Assembly (NCBI RefSeq): GCF_947179115.1
Contig: NZ_CAMXCI010000004.1
Coordinates: 143,382-207,381 of the forward strand
DNA: 64,000 nucleotides
Reading direction: 5' to 3'
Source of the DNA: Commensalibacter papalotli
Lineage (GTDB): Bacteria; Pseudomonadota; Alphaproteobacteria; Acetobacterales; Acetobacteraceae
Below the pieces are notes generated by a model that did not search any database, was not told where the DNA came from, and saw only the letters and a program-made list of their open reading frames with translations. Position numbers and translations under genes: made by a program. This document shows positions 27,924-37,487 of this stretch, in pieces. Position 1 is the stretch's first letter; every line of letters starts with the position of its first letter.

Positions 27924-29045
27924 ATGACAAAAATACAATTAATTTGCATGTCTGGTGTTGTTCGAATTGCTGTTATAAAAGAGCAAAACCTGCTTGATTT
28001 TGGCGTGTGGTATCCTGGACACTCTGATGGATTTGGCGATATTTATCTGGGCCGTGTTGACAGCTGTTTAACTGCTTTGGGTGGGGCTTTTATAACTTTG
28101 GGTAAAAATCTCTCTGGTTTCTTACCTGAGAATGCAGGTGCCAAAGGGCTACATGAGGGAGACTGGATTATTGTACGTGTCACTCGCAGTCATCAAGGAG
28201 GGAAAGGATTACGTCTAGATGGACGAAATATCCCACCTTTAACCTTACCAAAAGATAAAACACCAGAGTTATTACAAGCTGGTCCTTCTTTATTTGAAGA
28301 ATTGGCGCAAAGATGGCATAATGCAGATATTATCAGTGATGAACTCAACATCACCAACCTAATCCCTGCATCCTATAAATCAAGAGTGCACCTTGCCAAA
28401 GAGCCTATTGATCCAGAAATCATGGAACAAATTGACGCTTTGGAGACTAATGAAGTAGCCTTGCCCATGGGGATGAGAGCCAGTATTACCCCTACCCCTG
28501 CGTTGGTTGCCATTGATATGGATACTGCAACACAAAGCAATGATAATCAAAATAAATTACGTTCACAATTTAATGCCAATCAACTAGCATTGCCTCAATT
28601 ATTGCATCAACTGAAACTACGCAACCTGTCTGGTGCTATTATTGTCGATTTGGCTGGGCTTCCTATTAAAAAGCGTCGTTTATTTCAAAGAGAATTTGAG
28701 CAAGCTTTGCAAAATGATCCCTTGCATCCTAAATTCTTAGGGTTTACCAATTTAGGCTTGGCCGAGATCACACGCCCTCGTAAACGCCCACCGCTACATG
28801 AAGTATTTTCATGTGATCATGGACAAGCGATACAAATTCTGGGCAACTTGGAGAGAAAATTTAAGAGCCTTGCCTCCCCCCATCAATACCAGCAAATTAC
28901 GTTGATCTTAAGTATTCCCTTATATCAAGCATTGCAAAATGACCAATGGGCCGTTAATCATTTTGAAAAACGGTGTACAATTTCTTTGTCCATCGAATCA
29001 AACCCATCTTTTACCACTTGTCAATGGGAGTATCAGTATGCTTAA
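27924..29045 (+). CDS. rng: Ribonuclease E/G family protein
   Basis: 373 residues. The N-terminal S1-like part (FGDIYLGRVDSCLTALGGAF, then LSGFLPENAGAKGLHEGDWI) is followed by the RNase E/G catalytic core with both metal aspartates visible: LVAIDMDTA (about residue 193) and IIVDLAGLP (about 240). It is shorter than E. coli RNase G (489) and lacks much of the Zn-link and C-terminal region, the compact form seen in acetic acid bacteria. It would process rRNA and mRNA 5' ends. No clear ribosome site before the ATG. In the core order it should follow maf, 10.4 kb upstream here, so it probably now uses a new promoter. It overlaps yacG by 8 bases. Confidence 0.85.
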   Translation: MTKIQLICMSGVVRIAVIKEQNLLDFGVWYPGHSDGFGDIYLGRVDSCLTALGGAFITLGKNLSGFLPENAGAKGLHEGDWIIVRVTRSHQGGKGLRLDGRNIPPLTLPKDKTPELLQAGPSLFEELAQRWHNADIISDELNITNLIPASYKSRVHLAKEPIDPEIMEQIDALETNEVALPMGMRASITPTPALVAIDMDTATQSNDNQNKLRSQFNANQLALPQLLHQLKLRNLSGAIIVDLAGLPIKKRRLFQREFEQALQNDPLHPKFLGFTNLGLAEITRPRKRPPLHEVFSCDHGQAIQILGNLERKFKSLASPHQYQQITLILSIPLYQALQNDQWAVNHFEKRCTISLSIESNPSFTTCQWEYQYA

Positions 29046-29250
29046 AACCTTAGAAAAATGTCCAATTTGTAAAAAAAAATCAACCTTAGAATACAAACCT
29101 TTCTGTTCTAAGCGTTGTGCTGATATTGACCTAAGTCGTTGGTTTTCCGAAGATTATCGTCTGAGCTCTGAACCACGCGATGAAGATGAAGCAGAAGAAT
29201 TAGCAAATTCTTTAAAAGAAACACTTGATCAGAATCATGATGTAGGGTAA
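29038..29250 (+). CDS. yacG: DNA gyrase inhibitor / zinc-binding protein YacG
   Basis: 70 residues from the ATG at 29038; the longer frame into rng is a shadow. Zinc ligands: CPIC (about residues 8-11) and FCSKRCADIDLSRW (about 24-37), the CxxC-CxxxC pattern of YacG. The C-terminal tail is acidic (EPRDEDEAEELANS). E. coli YacG binds GyrB and blocks DNA binding. The overlap with rng and adjacency to tRNA-Phe are standard in alphaproteobacteria. Confidence 0.92.
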   Translation: MLKTLEKCPICKKKSTLEYKPFCSKRCADIDLSRWFSEDYRLSSEPRDEDEAEELANSLKETLDQNHDVG

Positions 29251-29302
29251 ATGCTTTGTATACAGTGATTCACTGAAACCGAAACAGTGAATAATTATGA
29301 AT

Positions 29303-29378
29303 GCCCAAGTAGCTCAGTCGGTAGAGCAAGCGACTGAAAATCGCTGTGTCGGTGGTTCGATTCCGCCCTTGGGCACCA
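29303..29378 (+). tRNA. tRNA-Phe (GAA)
   Basis: 76 nt including encoded CCA. Acceptor GCCCAAG pairs with CTTGGGC; anticodon stem AGCGA/TCGCT encloses the loop CTGAAAA with anticodon GAA. The T-loop GGTTCGATTCC is canonical. It lies 52 bases after yacG. Confidence 0.96.
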
Positions 29379-29754
29379 TTTCTAAATTAATCCTTTTAAA
29401 AATATTAATATTGTTAAGCTGATTATCTTATGCAGTAATAATCAATTTAATTATAATTACATCCTCAATTTGTTGATCTTTGAAATGTATAAAGTCTTAA
29501 TAAGAACATTATATTGACACTTATTGCTTTGGCAAAAGAGCTTAAACTTTCTTTAAAAGAATATTGTCAATATGCAGATCTGTTAAATATACATAATTTC
29601 ACAAGGTAGATTACAAAGTGCTGAAAAAACAGATAGCTACGTGAATATTTTAAAAGTTAAATAACCATTTTATCTAAAATAAATATTGCATTATATCAGA
29701 TATTAATGGTTATAATTAAACCAATGGTTGAAATTAAAATTTGATTTTCTTAAT
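29379..29754. other. AT-rich spacer between tRNA-Phe and the operator-like repeat
   Basis: No intact frame. A short stretch around 29516-29610 reads LTLIALAKELKLSLKEYCQY ADLLN before a stop, possibly a gene scrap, but too short to identify. No terminator or repeat is evident. Confidence 0.35.
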
Positions 29755-29800
29755 TATACATGTATATAAGTAAACATGATAATGTGTACATGTATATATG
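29755..29800. promoter_or_regulatory. Two copies of a palindromic TACATGTATATA element upstream of the RHH-like gene
   Basis: TACATGTATATA occurs at 29757-29768 and 29787-29798, exactly 30 bases apart (about three helical turns). The core TACATGTA is a perfect palindrome, and TATACATGTATA at the first copy is a 12-bp palindrome. A weaker half (AACATGAT) lies between. It sits 72 bases before a ribbon-helix-helix-like protein, a class that typically binds such arrays cooperatively to autoregulate. Binding is inferred. Confidence 0.5.
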
Positions 29801-29871
29801 GATATCTTGATAATTAATGTGCATTATTCACAATAAAATATGACATAATCTTTAAATGTGATTTGAAAAAC

Positions 29872-30195
29872 ATGACTGATAAAAAGGATTTTCTATCAGC
29901 AGAGAATACCTCAAGTGTTTCATCTGTCGATAATGGCGACTATAAACTGCAACAAAAGGTTGAAGCATCTTTACAACCCAAGAGCGATTTTCTATCAGAC
30001 GATTCTGAATATCATTCTGATAAAAAAAACGCCTCGTTACGCCTGATGATCCCAACTTATCTAGATAATCAGCTAACACAAATTGCCGCAAGTAAACGCG
30101 TGACAAAACGATTTTTAATTCTAAAAGCACTGGCTCAAGCAGGATATCATCTTGAAAAAGAAGACTTAGTCACTGACAAAAGGCGAGTGAGGTAA
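29872..30195 (+). CDS. Ribbon-helix-helix-like DNA-binding protein
   Basis: 107 residues from the ATG at 29872 (the longer frame begins at a TTG). The N-terminal 55 residues are polar and disordered, with two DFLS repeats (KKDFLSAE and KSDFLSDD). The C-terminal part, SLRLMIPTYLDNQLTQIAAS then KRVTKRFLILKALAQAGYHL, has the strand-helix-helix pattern of the MetJ/Arc superfamily: alternating hydrophobics in the strand, then two helices. Likely a small repressor or partition-type regulator acting on the repeat upstream. No partner toxin or ParA is adjacent. Function inferred from fold only. Confidence 0.5.
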   Translation: MTDKKDFLSAENTSSVSSVDNGDYKLQQKVEASLQPKSDFLSDDSEYHSDKKNASLRLMIPTYLDNQLTQIAASKRVTKRFLILKALAQAGYHLEKEDLVTDKRRVR

Positions 30196-30322
30196 AATAT
30201 TAAAAAAACCAAGATATTTCAAAATATAGTAACCATTTGTGTCTGTATAAGTCAGTAACAGCCATATAATAGTCAACAATAAATAATTATTTAAAAGCTA
30301 CAAAGTATCTAAAGGATTTTAT

Positions 30323-31825
30323 ATGAAACTTCTAAAGAAAAAACATAAACCCATGCACATTAACGATATTATTATTGTTGATGATGATAAATTAAAAAAA
30401 GCCATCACAGCAGCAGCTCTTGGCAATGCTATGGAATGGTTTGATTTTGGTGTTTACGGCTTCTTGGCAATTGTGTTGGGTAAAGTGTTTTTCCCAGGAG
30501 CTGACCCTAGTATCCAAATTATTGCTTCTTTGGCAACGTTTGCGGTTCCCTTCTTGGTAAGACCTATAGGAGGGATTTTCTTTGGTATTTTAGGTGATAA
30601 ATATGGCCGACAAAAGATCTTGTCAATTACCATCATTATCATGTCGATCAGTACCTTCGCAATCGGCTTAATCCCCAGCTATCAGACTATCGGAATATTG
30701 GCACCTATTCTTCTATTGATATGTAAGTTAGCCCAAGGATTTTCAGTGGGTGGTGAGTATTCTGGTGCTGCAATATTTGTTGCTGAATATGCCCCAGATC
30801 GCAGACGTGGCTTTTTAGGAAGTTGGCTTGATTTTGGCTCTATTGCTGGATTTGTATTAGGGGCTGGTATTGTCGTAATCATCTCAAGTATTATTGGAAA
30901 TGAGAATATTATTGAATGGGGTTGGAGAGTGCCTTTCTTCTTGGCCTTACCTCTTGGTTTTGTTGGTATCTATCTAAGACACCAATTAGAAGAAACCCCT
31001 GCGTTTCAAAAACATGTTGAAAACATGGAAACCGATAACAAAAAAGAATTACAACAACCTCCAAAATTGTCATTTAAAGAGGTTGCCACCAAATATTCAA
31101 AAAGCTTTTTAACTTGTATCGGTTTAGTATTGGCAATGAACATTACCTATTATGTTCTATTAACCTATATGCCAAACTATCTTTCTGGGCGATTAGGATA
31201 TTCTGAAGATCATGGATTATTAATTATTATTGCCATTATGGTTGGTATGTTATTCGTACAACCTTTTATTGGACTGATGAGTGATAAAATTGGCAGAAGA
31301 CCATTTATTTTCGCCGGAAGCATTGGATTACTGTTATTATCATATCCAGCTTTTCACCTCATTCAAAGCAATGTTATTGGATTAATTTTTGTTGGATTAT
31401 TAATCTTAACAATATCATTAAACTGTTTTGTAGGTGTTACAGCATCTATCCTCCCTGCTCTTTTCCCAACAAATGTCCGTTACAGTGCCCTTGCAATTTC
31501 CTTTAATGTTTCGATTATCATTGCTGGGTTTACACCTGCTTTTGTTGCTTGGTTAGTGACCATTACAAACAATTCATATATGCCAGCTTTTTACCTAATG
31601 GGAGTATCACTTATTGGTATATTTACTGCATTTACGATGCCTGAAACTGCGAATAAACCATTAAGAGGCGCAACCCCCACGGCTTCAGATAAAGAAGAAG
31701 CTAAAGAAATTCTAACCGCACATTTTGATACTATTGAACAAAAAGTTGACCAACTTGACGAGACGATCGCCGAGCTTGAAAAGAAACGTCAAACCTTAAT
31801 TGATCAACATCCAAAACTAGATTAA
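30323..31825 (+). CDS. proP: Proline/glycine-betaine:proton symporter of the MHS family
   Basis: 500 residues, start at 30323 with AAAGGA upstream. Osmosensing uptake of proline and betaines across the inner membrane. Twelve transmembrane segments; GDKYGRQK and the R-(x)-GFLGSWLDFGSIAGFVLGAG stretch are those of ProP. From residue 30 onward the sequence recalls E. coli ProP almost block for block (ALGNAMEWFDFGVYGF, KLAQGFSVGGEYSGA, GATPTASDKEEAKEIL), including the C-terminal osmosensory coiled coil (FDTIEQKVDQLDETIAELEK). That coiled coil is absent from many ProP homologues. High similarity to an enterobacterial protein suggests acquisition from gut gammaproteobacteria. It ends with a hairpin terminator. 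Confidence 0.93.
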   Translation: MKLLKKKHKPMHINDIIIVDDDKLKKAITAAALGNAMEWFDFGVYGFLAIVLGKVFFPGADPSIQIIASLATFAVPFLVRPIGGIFFGILGDKYGRQKILSITIIIMSISTFAIGLIPSYQTIGILAPILLLICKLAQGFSVGGEYSGAAIFVAEYAPDRRRGFLGSWLDFGSIAGFVLGAGIVVIISSIIGNENIIEWGWRVPFFLALPLGFVGIYLRHQLEETPAFQKHVENMETDNKKELQQPPKLSFKEVATKYSKSFLTCIGLVLAMNITYYVLLTYMPNYLSGRLGYSEDHGLLIIIAIMVGMLFVQPFIGLMSDKIGRRPFIFAGSIGLLLLSYPAFHLIQSNVIGLIFVGLLILTISLNCFVGVTASILPALFPTNVRYSALAISFNVSIIIAGFTPAFVAWLVTITNNSYMPAFYLMGVSLIGIFTAFTMPETANKPLRGATPTASDKEEAKEILTAHFDTIEQKVDQLDETIAELEKKRQTLIDQHPKLD

Positions 31826-31861
31826 ATATTTTTACTTTTGAAAATTACTAGTCAAAATAGA

Positions 31862-31904
31862 AAAACAAGCTAAAATAGTACAAGTATTCATTTTAGCTTG
31901 TTTT
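31862..31904 (+). terminator. Terminator after proP
   Basis: AAAACAAGCTAAAAT (31862-31876) pairs perfectly with ATTTTAGCTTGTTTT (31890-31904) around a 13-base loop. The T-rich right arm supplies the tract, so it may work in either direction. Confidence 0.8.
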
Positions 31905-31988
31905 ATCATCATCAGTCTTTTTTATAGAATTATTCAAAAGTGATAAAAAACGTAACAATAAGCATAAAAATATTATTGGTTTTATTCA

Positions 31989-32858
31989 ATGAACTCTGTA
32001 GCATTAATTGTTACTTACAACCGACTAACAAAATTAAAAAAATGTTTAGAAGCAACTTTGCTTTTATCATTTGATCATATTGTTGTTGTCAACAATATGT
32101 CTACTGATGAGACTATGCAGTGGCTGACTACACAAACAGATCCTCGATTACATATTTTAACAACAAAGCAAAATTCAGGGGGGGCTGGCGGATTTAAATA
32201 TGGATCACAGTATATAACTAGCAACTTACAAACCGACTGGGTGTTTTTCTTTGATGATGATGCCTATCCTACTTTAAATCTATTAAATCAATTTGAAGCA
32301 TTCAATAAAAAAAATTATCAATTATTTTGCAGTAAAGTTTTATTACCTTCTGGCAAACTATGCAAAATGAATATTCCTTATAAAAAAGTTCCATATAGTG
32401 TGTATCAAACTTTTTTGTATAATATGTTTCCTAGAAAATTTCTTCCTAATTTCCAACAGCAAGAAGAGGTGGAAACTTTTTCTTTTGTGGGAGCAATCGT
32501 TCATCAAAACATACTGAGACGATACTCAGATCAAATTGATGAAAAATTATTTATTTATTTCGATGATATTCTTTTTTCTTATTATTTAACTCGATCAAAT
32601 TATAAAATTCATCTTTTACCACAATTAGTTTTTATCCACGATACCAATGTTAATACCAATATTTATAAAGAAAAAAAATTATATTACCTTGTAAGAAACC
32701 TAATTTATTTAAGAAAAAAACGATATTCCCCTTTTTCTAAATTAACAATCTTTCTTAGAGTAATAAATATTTTGATATTATGTATTTTCAAAGGAAGAAA
32801 AATTCGGTCTATTGTATATTTTTTAAAAGGGATTAAAGATGGCCTCTTATTTAGATAA
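31989..32858 (+). CDS. Family 2 glycosyltransferase
   Basis: 289 residues. GT-A fold of family GT2: VALIVTYNRLTKLKKCLEA at the N-terminus, VVVNNMSTDETMQW, QNSGGAGGFKYG and the DXD-type VFFFDDDAYP near residue 95. SGGAGGF followed by a DDD motif resembles the rhamnosyl/galactofuranosyl-transferase subgroup. Later motifs (ETFSFVGAIVHQ, FIYFDDILFSYYL) match the acceptor half. No full membrane span, but the C-terminus is basic and hydrophobic and may associate with the membrane. The next glycosyltransferase follows after about 80 bases, suggesting one polysaccharide pathway. Low G+C. Confidence 0.82.
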   Translation: MNSVALIVTYNRLTKLKKCLEATLLLSFDHIVVVNNMSTDETMQWLTTQTDPRLHILTTKQNSGGAGGFKYGSQYITSNLQTDWVFFFDDDAYPTLNLLNQFEAFNKKNYQLFCSKVLLPSGKLCKMNIPYKKVPYSVYQTFLYNMFPRKFLPNFQQQEEVETFSFVGAIVHQNILRRYSDQIDEKLFIYFDDILFSYYLTRSNYKIHLLPQLVFIHDTNVNTNIYKEKKLYYLVRNLIYLRKKRYSPFSKLTIFLRVINILILCIFKGRKIRSIVYFLKGIKDGLLFR

Positions 32859-32941
32859 CAAAATTAAATAATTTACTTATAAAATATGAACTGATAAAAA
32901 CTAAACCCATATATTTATGTAACCAACATGAACAAAGCAAA

Positions 32942-34891
32942 ATGAAAAATATATCTCTTTATGTTTCTTATCACAATAAATGTGATTTAATTAAAACACA
33001 GTATTATAAACCTATTCAAGTAGGTACAGAATATAACTCAGTTTTATTTCCTTCAGAGTTAAATGATGCAACTGGAGAGAATATTTCTATCAAAAATAAA
33101 AGTTTTTGTGAATTAACAGCACAATATTGGGTATGGAAAAATGATTTAACCAGTGATTTTATTGGATTTTGTCATTATAGACGCCATTTTATTTTCAATC
33201 CACAAAACAAAACACAAAGCGATATATATGGTGTCATTCCATTTGAAAAAATGAATGACGATTATCTAAAAGAAATTGGTTACTCTGATATCGCACTTGA
33301 AAAATTTCTTAAAAATGTAGACGTTGTCATTCCAGAAAAATGGGACGTACGTAATTTATATGCAAAAAACAATCTTGATCAATATAAACAAGGTCAAAAC
33401 CTAGATATAAATGATTACTACACGTGCCTTGCAATTCTAAACGAAAAATATCCTGAATATAATGAAACTGTTAGCAGTTATAATAGATCTGTATATGGTT
33501 ACTATACGAATATGTTTATTATGAAGCGGAATATTTTTCAGCATTATAGCCAATGGTTATTCGATATTTTATTTGAGCTAGAGAAAAGAATTGATTTAAG
33601 CAAAAGAGATTTACAAGAATACAGAGTGTTTGGATATATTTCTGAATGGTTATTTGGAATATATGTTACCCATTTGATGCAAAACAAAAAGCTAAATATC
33701 GTTGAATGTCGCCGTACATTTGTCCATAATACTCATACAGGGGCATATTCTTTGTCATCACAAGAACCTAATTTAATCATAAATCATGATAAAGATTTGT
33801 TAAAAAAAATTGATAAAGAATACAAAAAAATCATCCCTATTGTAACAACTTTTAACGAGAATTATGCTTTAACAGGTACAGCTTTAATACAATCTATTAT
33901 TGAAAATAGTGACCCTACTTGTTTTTATGACATTTATATACTTGAAGGTGCTTTAACAGACACAACCAAGTTTAATTTTCAATTTATGTTTAGAAATCTA
34001 AAGAATTTTAAACTGAACATTGTAAACTTAGATCGTTATTTTGACGGTAAAGAATTATATCTACATGCACATTTTTCTAAAGAAATATGCTATAGAATAC
34101 TAATCCCCACCATTTTACCTCAGTATAACAAAGTGATTTATTTAGACGCTGATATGGTCGTAAATAGAGATATTCAACATCTCTTTGATATTGATATAGG
34201 GCAAAAATCTATTGCTGCTGTCAAAGATTATGTCATGAAGGGTTTTATCAAATATAAAACTATGTGCAGAGATACCTGTGGTTCTTTAACCGCAGAGGAA
34301 TATTTGAAACAATATCTTGGAATGAAAAATCCTGCTGACTATGTTCAGTCAGGCACATTAATCTTGAATACCGAGAAAATTAGAAAAACTGGTATAGATC
34401 AGTTAATTTTACAAGACCTAAGTAAAACAAGTTATTGGTTTCCTGACCAAGATCTTATCAATAAACATTTAGAAGGTGATGTATATTTTCTTGATACCAA
34501 CTGGAATGTTTTACATGGCAATGGAAATTTGGATACATTCTTTAAAAAATTACCTTTAGAAGTGATGGAAAATTATTTTAAGGCTCGTAAAGATCCATGG
34601 ATTATCCATTTTGCTGGTGAGCAAAAACCATGGATCAATCCTTCTACTGAATTTGCTGCAATATTTTATTATTATCTGCGCAACACTCCTTGGAGAAATT
34701 ACAGAGCAAATGGAACGAATTCCTCAACTATCCCACAAAACATAGAACGCGAAATAGACCAAATTTACGTCAATCAAGCGATAACGATCAGACAAATTCT
34801 TAAACCTTTTGTAAACAGATTCCTTCCTGTTGGAACTAAGCGCAGAAATGTGATGTATAAATTATATTTGATGGCAAGCAAAAGGTTATAA
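32942..34891 (+). CDS. Two-domain glycosyltransferase: DUF4422 plus GT8
   Basis: 649 residues, a natural fusion. Residues 1 to about 270 match the DUF4422 capsular-polysaccharide pattern (WVWKNDLTSDFIGFCHYRRH; YYTNMFIMKR). Residues about 295-560 are a GT8 galactosyl/glucosyltransferase: IPIVTTFNENYALTGTALIQ at its start, VIYLDADMVVNRDIQHLF with the DXD metal site near residue 405, QSGTLILNTEKIR, DQDLINKHL and the WNVLHGN / IIHFAGEQKPW histidine motif. It probably adds two successive sugars to a surface glycan. Follows the GT2 gene on the same strand. Confidence 0.82.
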   Translation: MKNISLYVSYHNKCDLIKTQYYKPIQVGTEYNSVLFPSELNDATGENISIKNKSFCELTAQYWVWKNDLTSDFIGFCHYRRHFIFNPQNKTQSDIYGVIPFEKMNDDYLKEIGYSDIALEKFLKNVDVVIPEKWDVRNLYAKNNLDQYKQGQNLDINDYYTCLAILNEKYPEYNETVSSYNRSVYGYYTNMFIMKRNIFQHYSQWLFDILFELEKRIDLSKRDLQEYRVFGYISEWLFGIYVTHLMQNKKLNIVECRRTFVHNTHTGAYSLSSQEPNLIINHDKDLLKKIDKEYKKIIPIVTTFNENYALTGTALIQSIIENSDPTCFYDIYILEGALTDTTKFNFQFMFRNLKNFKLNIVNLDRYFDGKELYLHAHFSKEICYRILIPTILPQYNKVIYLDADMVVNRDIQHLFDIDIGQKSIAAVKDYVMKGFIKYKTMCRDTCGSLTAEEYLKQYLGMKNPADYVQSGTLILNTEKIRKTGIDQLILQDLSKTSYWFPDQDLINKHLEGDVYFLDTNWNVLHGNGNLDTFFKKLPLEVMENYFKARKDPWIIHFAGEQKPWINPSTEFAAIFYYYLRNTPWRNYRANGTNSSTIPQNIEREIDQIYVNQAITIRQILKPFVNRFLPVGTKRRNVMYKLYLMASKRL

Positions 34892-35592
34892 CTAAATATG
34901 ATGAGATAAGGTTTATATTTAATATAAACTTTATCTTAACTTTATATTAAAAAAGACCGTATATGAATTTTTATAAAAAAATGAAGCTTTAATTATGGGG
35001 CTTATTTTATGTATTCTATCTCTCCATGCTGCTCTTTGTGCTGTTAAACGTAAAATAGAAATTTGATATGGGTTTTCTTAACCTTTCTTTTCTTACCCTT
35101 TTTCTTTGTTATAGAATATTTACCTGAACAATTTGAAAAACAGTCAAAATGATAGCCTGCAAAGCATGTACCAAAGAAAATTCACCAGCCACTAAACTAG
35201 ACATCCTAATTCTTTGTATAAACAAACCAAAATTTCAATTTATGAATGATTTATCGGCGGGTTAATTACCTGTATCAATGGTTCAAGGTTTCCCAAGTTG
35301 TGATGATTCATTTAGTAAAAATTTAACACAAGAAACTCTGAAACAAATACATCTTCTGAAGAGCGAAAATATACTGCCTCTGCTAAATTAGGTAGTGACA
35401 CAGAACATTCAATTGCATACAAACTTTTTAAATAGAAAACGATAAGATTTATTTATAAGTTCAGTTGGTAGATTAACGCTGCCTTTAATAAAATAACGAC
35501 AGAATTTTAAATCATAAATAGTTTATTTTAAAATATTCTTATATTTATGATATATGAAGTATTAACTTAATAATATAAACAAGGCTTTATCT
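34892..35592. other. 700-base AT-rich region without a supported gene
   Basis: Only frames under 40 codons, with many stops. Near 35150 a plus-strand frame begins MIACKACTKENSPATKLDIL and stops after 38 codons; the same strand has similar scraps on either side. It may be the residue of one or more lost genes, but I recognise no family. AAGG directly before the gene at 35593 is the only clear signal. Confidence 0.4.
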
Positions 35593-37485
35593 ATGAGTGT
35601 CACAAGACGTGATTTTTTGAATGGTGTAGCAATTAGTATTGTTGCGGGAATGGCTCCTTCTCAGATATTAAAGGCATCCGAAAGAACTGTAACGCAAACC
35701 TTTGATTATCCCCCTATTTTAACTGGACTTCGGGGAAATCATCCCGGCTCTTTCGAAGGAGCCCATGCTTTGGCGCGTGAAGGTAAAAAGTTTGATCCCA
35801 AGAGCTTACCCATCCAAGAAAATTACGACCTTGTTATCGTTGGTGCTGGGCTTAGTGGTTTAGGGGCGGCTTATTTCTGGCAACAACTTAATGGCAAAAA
35901 TAGCAAAGTTCTCTTAATTGATAATCATGATGATTTTGGCGGCCATGCCAAACGCAATGAATTCCATACTGGCGATCGCATGATATTGGGTTATGGTGGC
36001 AGTGAATCTTTTCAATCTCCTTATCATAATTTCAGCCCCGTCGTTATGGGATTAATCAAAGATTTAAATATTAATATTGAAAAAATGGGAAAAGATTTTG
36101 ATAAAACTTTTTATCCAGATCTTAATCTAAGTCGTGGTGTTTATTTCGATAAGAAGAATTTCGGTGTTGATAAAATTGTCAGTGGTGATCCTGGCCGTGC
36201 TGTTTCTGATGATATTCCACCAGATCGTTTAAATGGGCGTAATATTGTTGATTTTATCAATGATTTTCCTTTAAGTGAAGAAGACCGTAAAGCGCTTATT
36301 GCGCTGCATACGGAAAATAATGATTATATGTCAGGAATGAGTACAGACGAGAAAACTGCCTGGCTTGATAAACACAGCTATTCACAGTTTTTAAAAGACA
36401 AAGTTAAACTAAACGATAGTGCTATTCGATATTTCCAACAAAGAACAAATGATTTCCAAGCTGTTGGTATTGATGCTGTATCTTGCAGTGATGCTCGAGT
36501 TTGTGCCTTACCAGGTTTTGATGGTCTTAATTTGCCCCCACTTGATGAAGAATCTCTTGCTGATTTAGAAGACCCCTATATCTATCACTTTCCTGATGGA
36601 AATGCTGGATTAGCACGCTCTATTGTTCGCCGTTTAATTCCTAATATAGCTCCTGGCGATACAATGGAAAGTATCGTTACTGCACAATTTGATTATAGCC
36701 AACTTGATAAACCTGAAAATCCCGTAAGGCTAAGATTAAGCAGTACAGGTGTTCACGCTGCCAACGTTGATGATGGTGTAGAAGTCACTTATTTAAAAGA
36801 TGGCAAGTTGCACAAAGTCAAAGGGGGTCATGTTGTTATGGCTGGATATAATATGATGATCCCTTATATTGTTCCAGAAATCCCACAAGCTCAAAAAGAA
36901 GCTTTAAAGCAAAACGTTAAGGCACCTTTAGTTTATACCAAAGTCATCGTTAATAATTGGGAACCTTTTATAAAAAAAGGTGTGCATGAGATTTATGCTG
37001 TTGCTGCCCCTTATAGCCGTGTAAAATTAGATTATCCTGTAGATATGGGTGATTATAAACATCCCCGTGACCCTAAGACACCGATTTGTTTACATATGGT
37101 TTATGTACCAACTTTCCCTGGCAGTGGCCTCAGTATTCGTGAACAATCTCGCAAAGGGCGTGCATTCTTACTTGGTACACCATTTGATACACATGAACGT
37201 ATGATTCGGGATCAATTACAAGGCATGTTCGGGGACGCAGGTTTCGATCATGAAAAAGATATCCAAGCAATTACAGTTAATCGTTGGGCACATGGTTATT
37301 CCTATACATATAGCGGGTTATCCGAAGCCGATGAAGACAGCGCACAAAAAATCATAGACATTGCACGGAAACCCGTTGGGCGTATTACCATTGCAAACTC
37401 TGATTCTGATTGGGCACCCTATGCACATGCTGCCATAGATCAAGGACATCGTGCGATCACCGAAATACAAAAGATGAAAGGGTAA
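35593..37485 (+). CDS. spdH: Tat-exported FAD-dependent spermidine-dehydrogenase-like oxidoreductase
   Basis: 630 residues. The N-terminal SVTRRDFLNGVAISIVAGMA is a twin-arginine signal, so the folded flavoprotein is sent to the periplasm. A Rossmann FAD site VIVGAGLSGLGAAYFWQQL lies near residue 80, followed by LLIDNHDDFGGHAKRNEF, which is typical of the SpdH group. FAD C-terminal contact: ITIANSDSDWAPYAHAAIDQ. Spermidine dehydrogenase splits spermidine into 1,3-diaminopropane and 4-aminobutanal; the substrate here is inferred from family and from patD and gabT 5 kb downstream. It lies two bases before a triple-heme cytochrome c gene, its likely electron acceptor. Confidence 0.72.
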   Translation: MSVTRRDFLNGVAISIVAGMAPSQILKASERTVTQTFDYPPILTGLRGNHPGSFEGAHALAREGKKFDPKSLPIQENYDLVIVGAGLSGLGAAYFWQQLNGKNSKVLLIDNHDDFGGHAKRNEFHTGDRMILGYGGSESFQSPYHNFSPVVMGLIKDLNINIEKMGKDFDKTFYPDLNLSRGVYFDKKNFGVDKIVSGDPGRAVSDDIPPDRLNGRNIVDFINDFPLSEEDRKALIALHTENNDYMSGMSTDEKTAWLDKHSYSQFLKDKVKLNDSAIRYFQQRTNDFQAVGIDAVSCSDARVCALPGFDGLNLPPLDEESLADLEDPYIYHFPDGNAGLARSIVRRLIPNIAPGDTMESIVTAQFDYSQLDKPENPVRLRLSSTGVHAANVDDGVEVTYLKDGKLHKVKGGHVVMAGYNMMIPYIVPEIPQAQKEALKQNVKAPLVYTKVIVNNWEPFIKKGVHEIYAVAAPYSRVKLDYPVDMGDYKHPRDPKTPICLHMVYVPTFPGSGLSIREQSRKGRAFLLGTPFDTHERMIRDQLQGMFGDAGFDHEKDIQAITVNRWAHGYSYTYSGLSEADEDSAQKIIDIARKPVGRITIANSDSDWAPYAHAAIDQGHRAITEIQKMKG

Positions 37486-37487
37486 TC

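Noticed and set aside
35140..35260. 38-codon frame starting MIACKACTKENSPATKLDIL
   Set aside because: No homology recognised, no good ribosome site; listed only under the spacer entry.
29303..35592. Integrative element at tRNA-Phe
   Set aside because: No integrase and no repeated tRNA 3' end were seen downstream, though the accessory gene content fits such a site.
37410..37487. Longer start of the cytochrome c gene inside spdH
   Set aside because: It would remove the signal peptide from the N-terminus; the ATG at 37488 gives a proper Sec signal.
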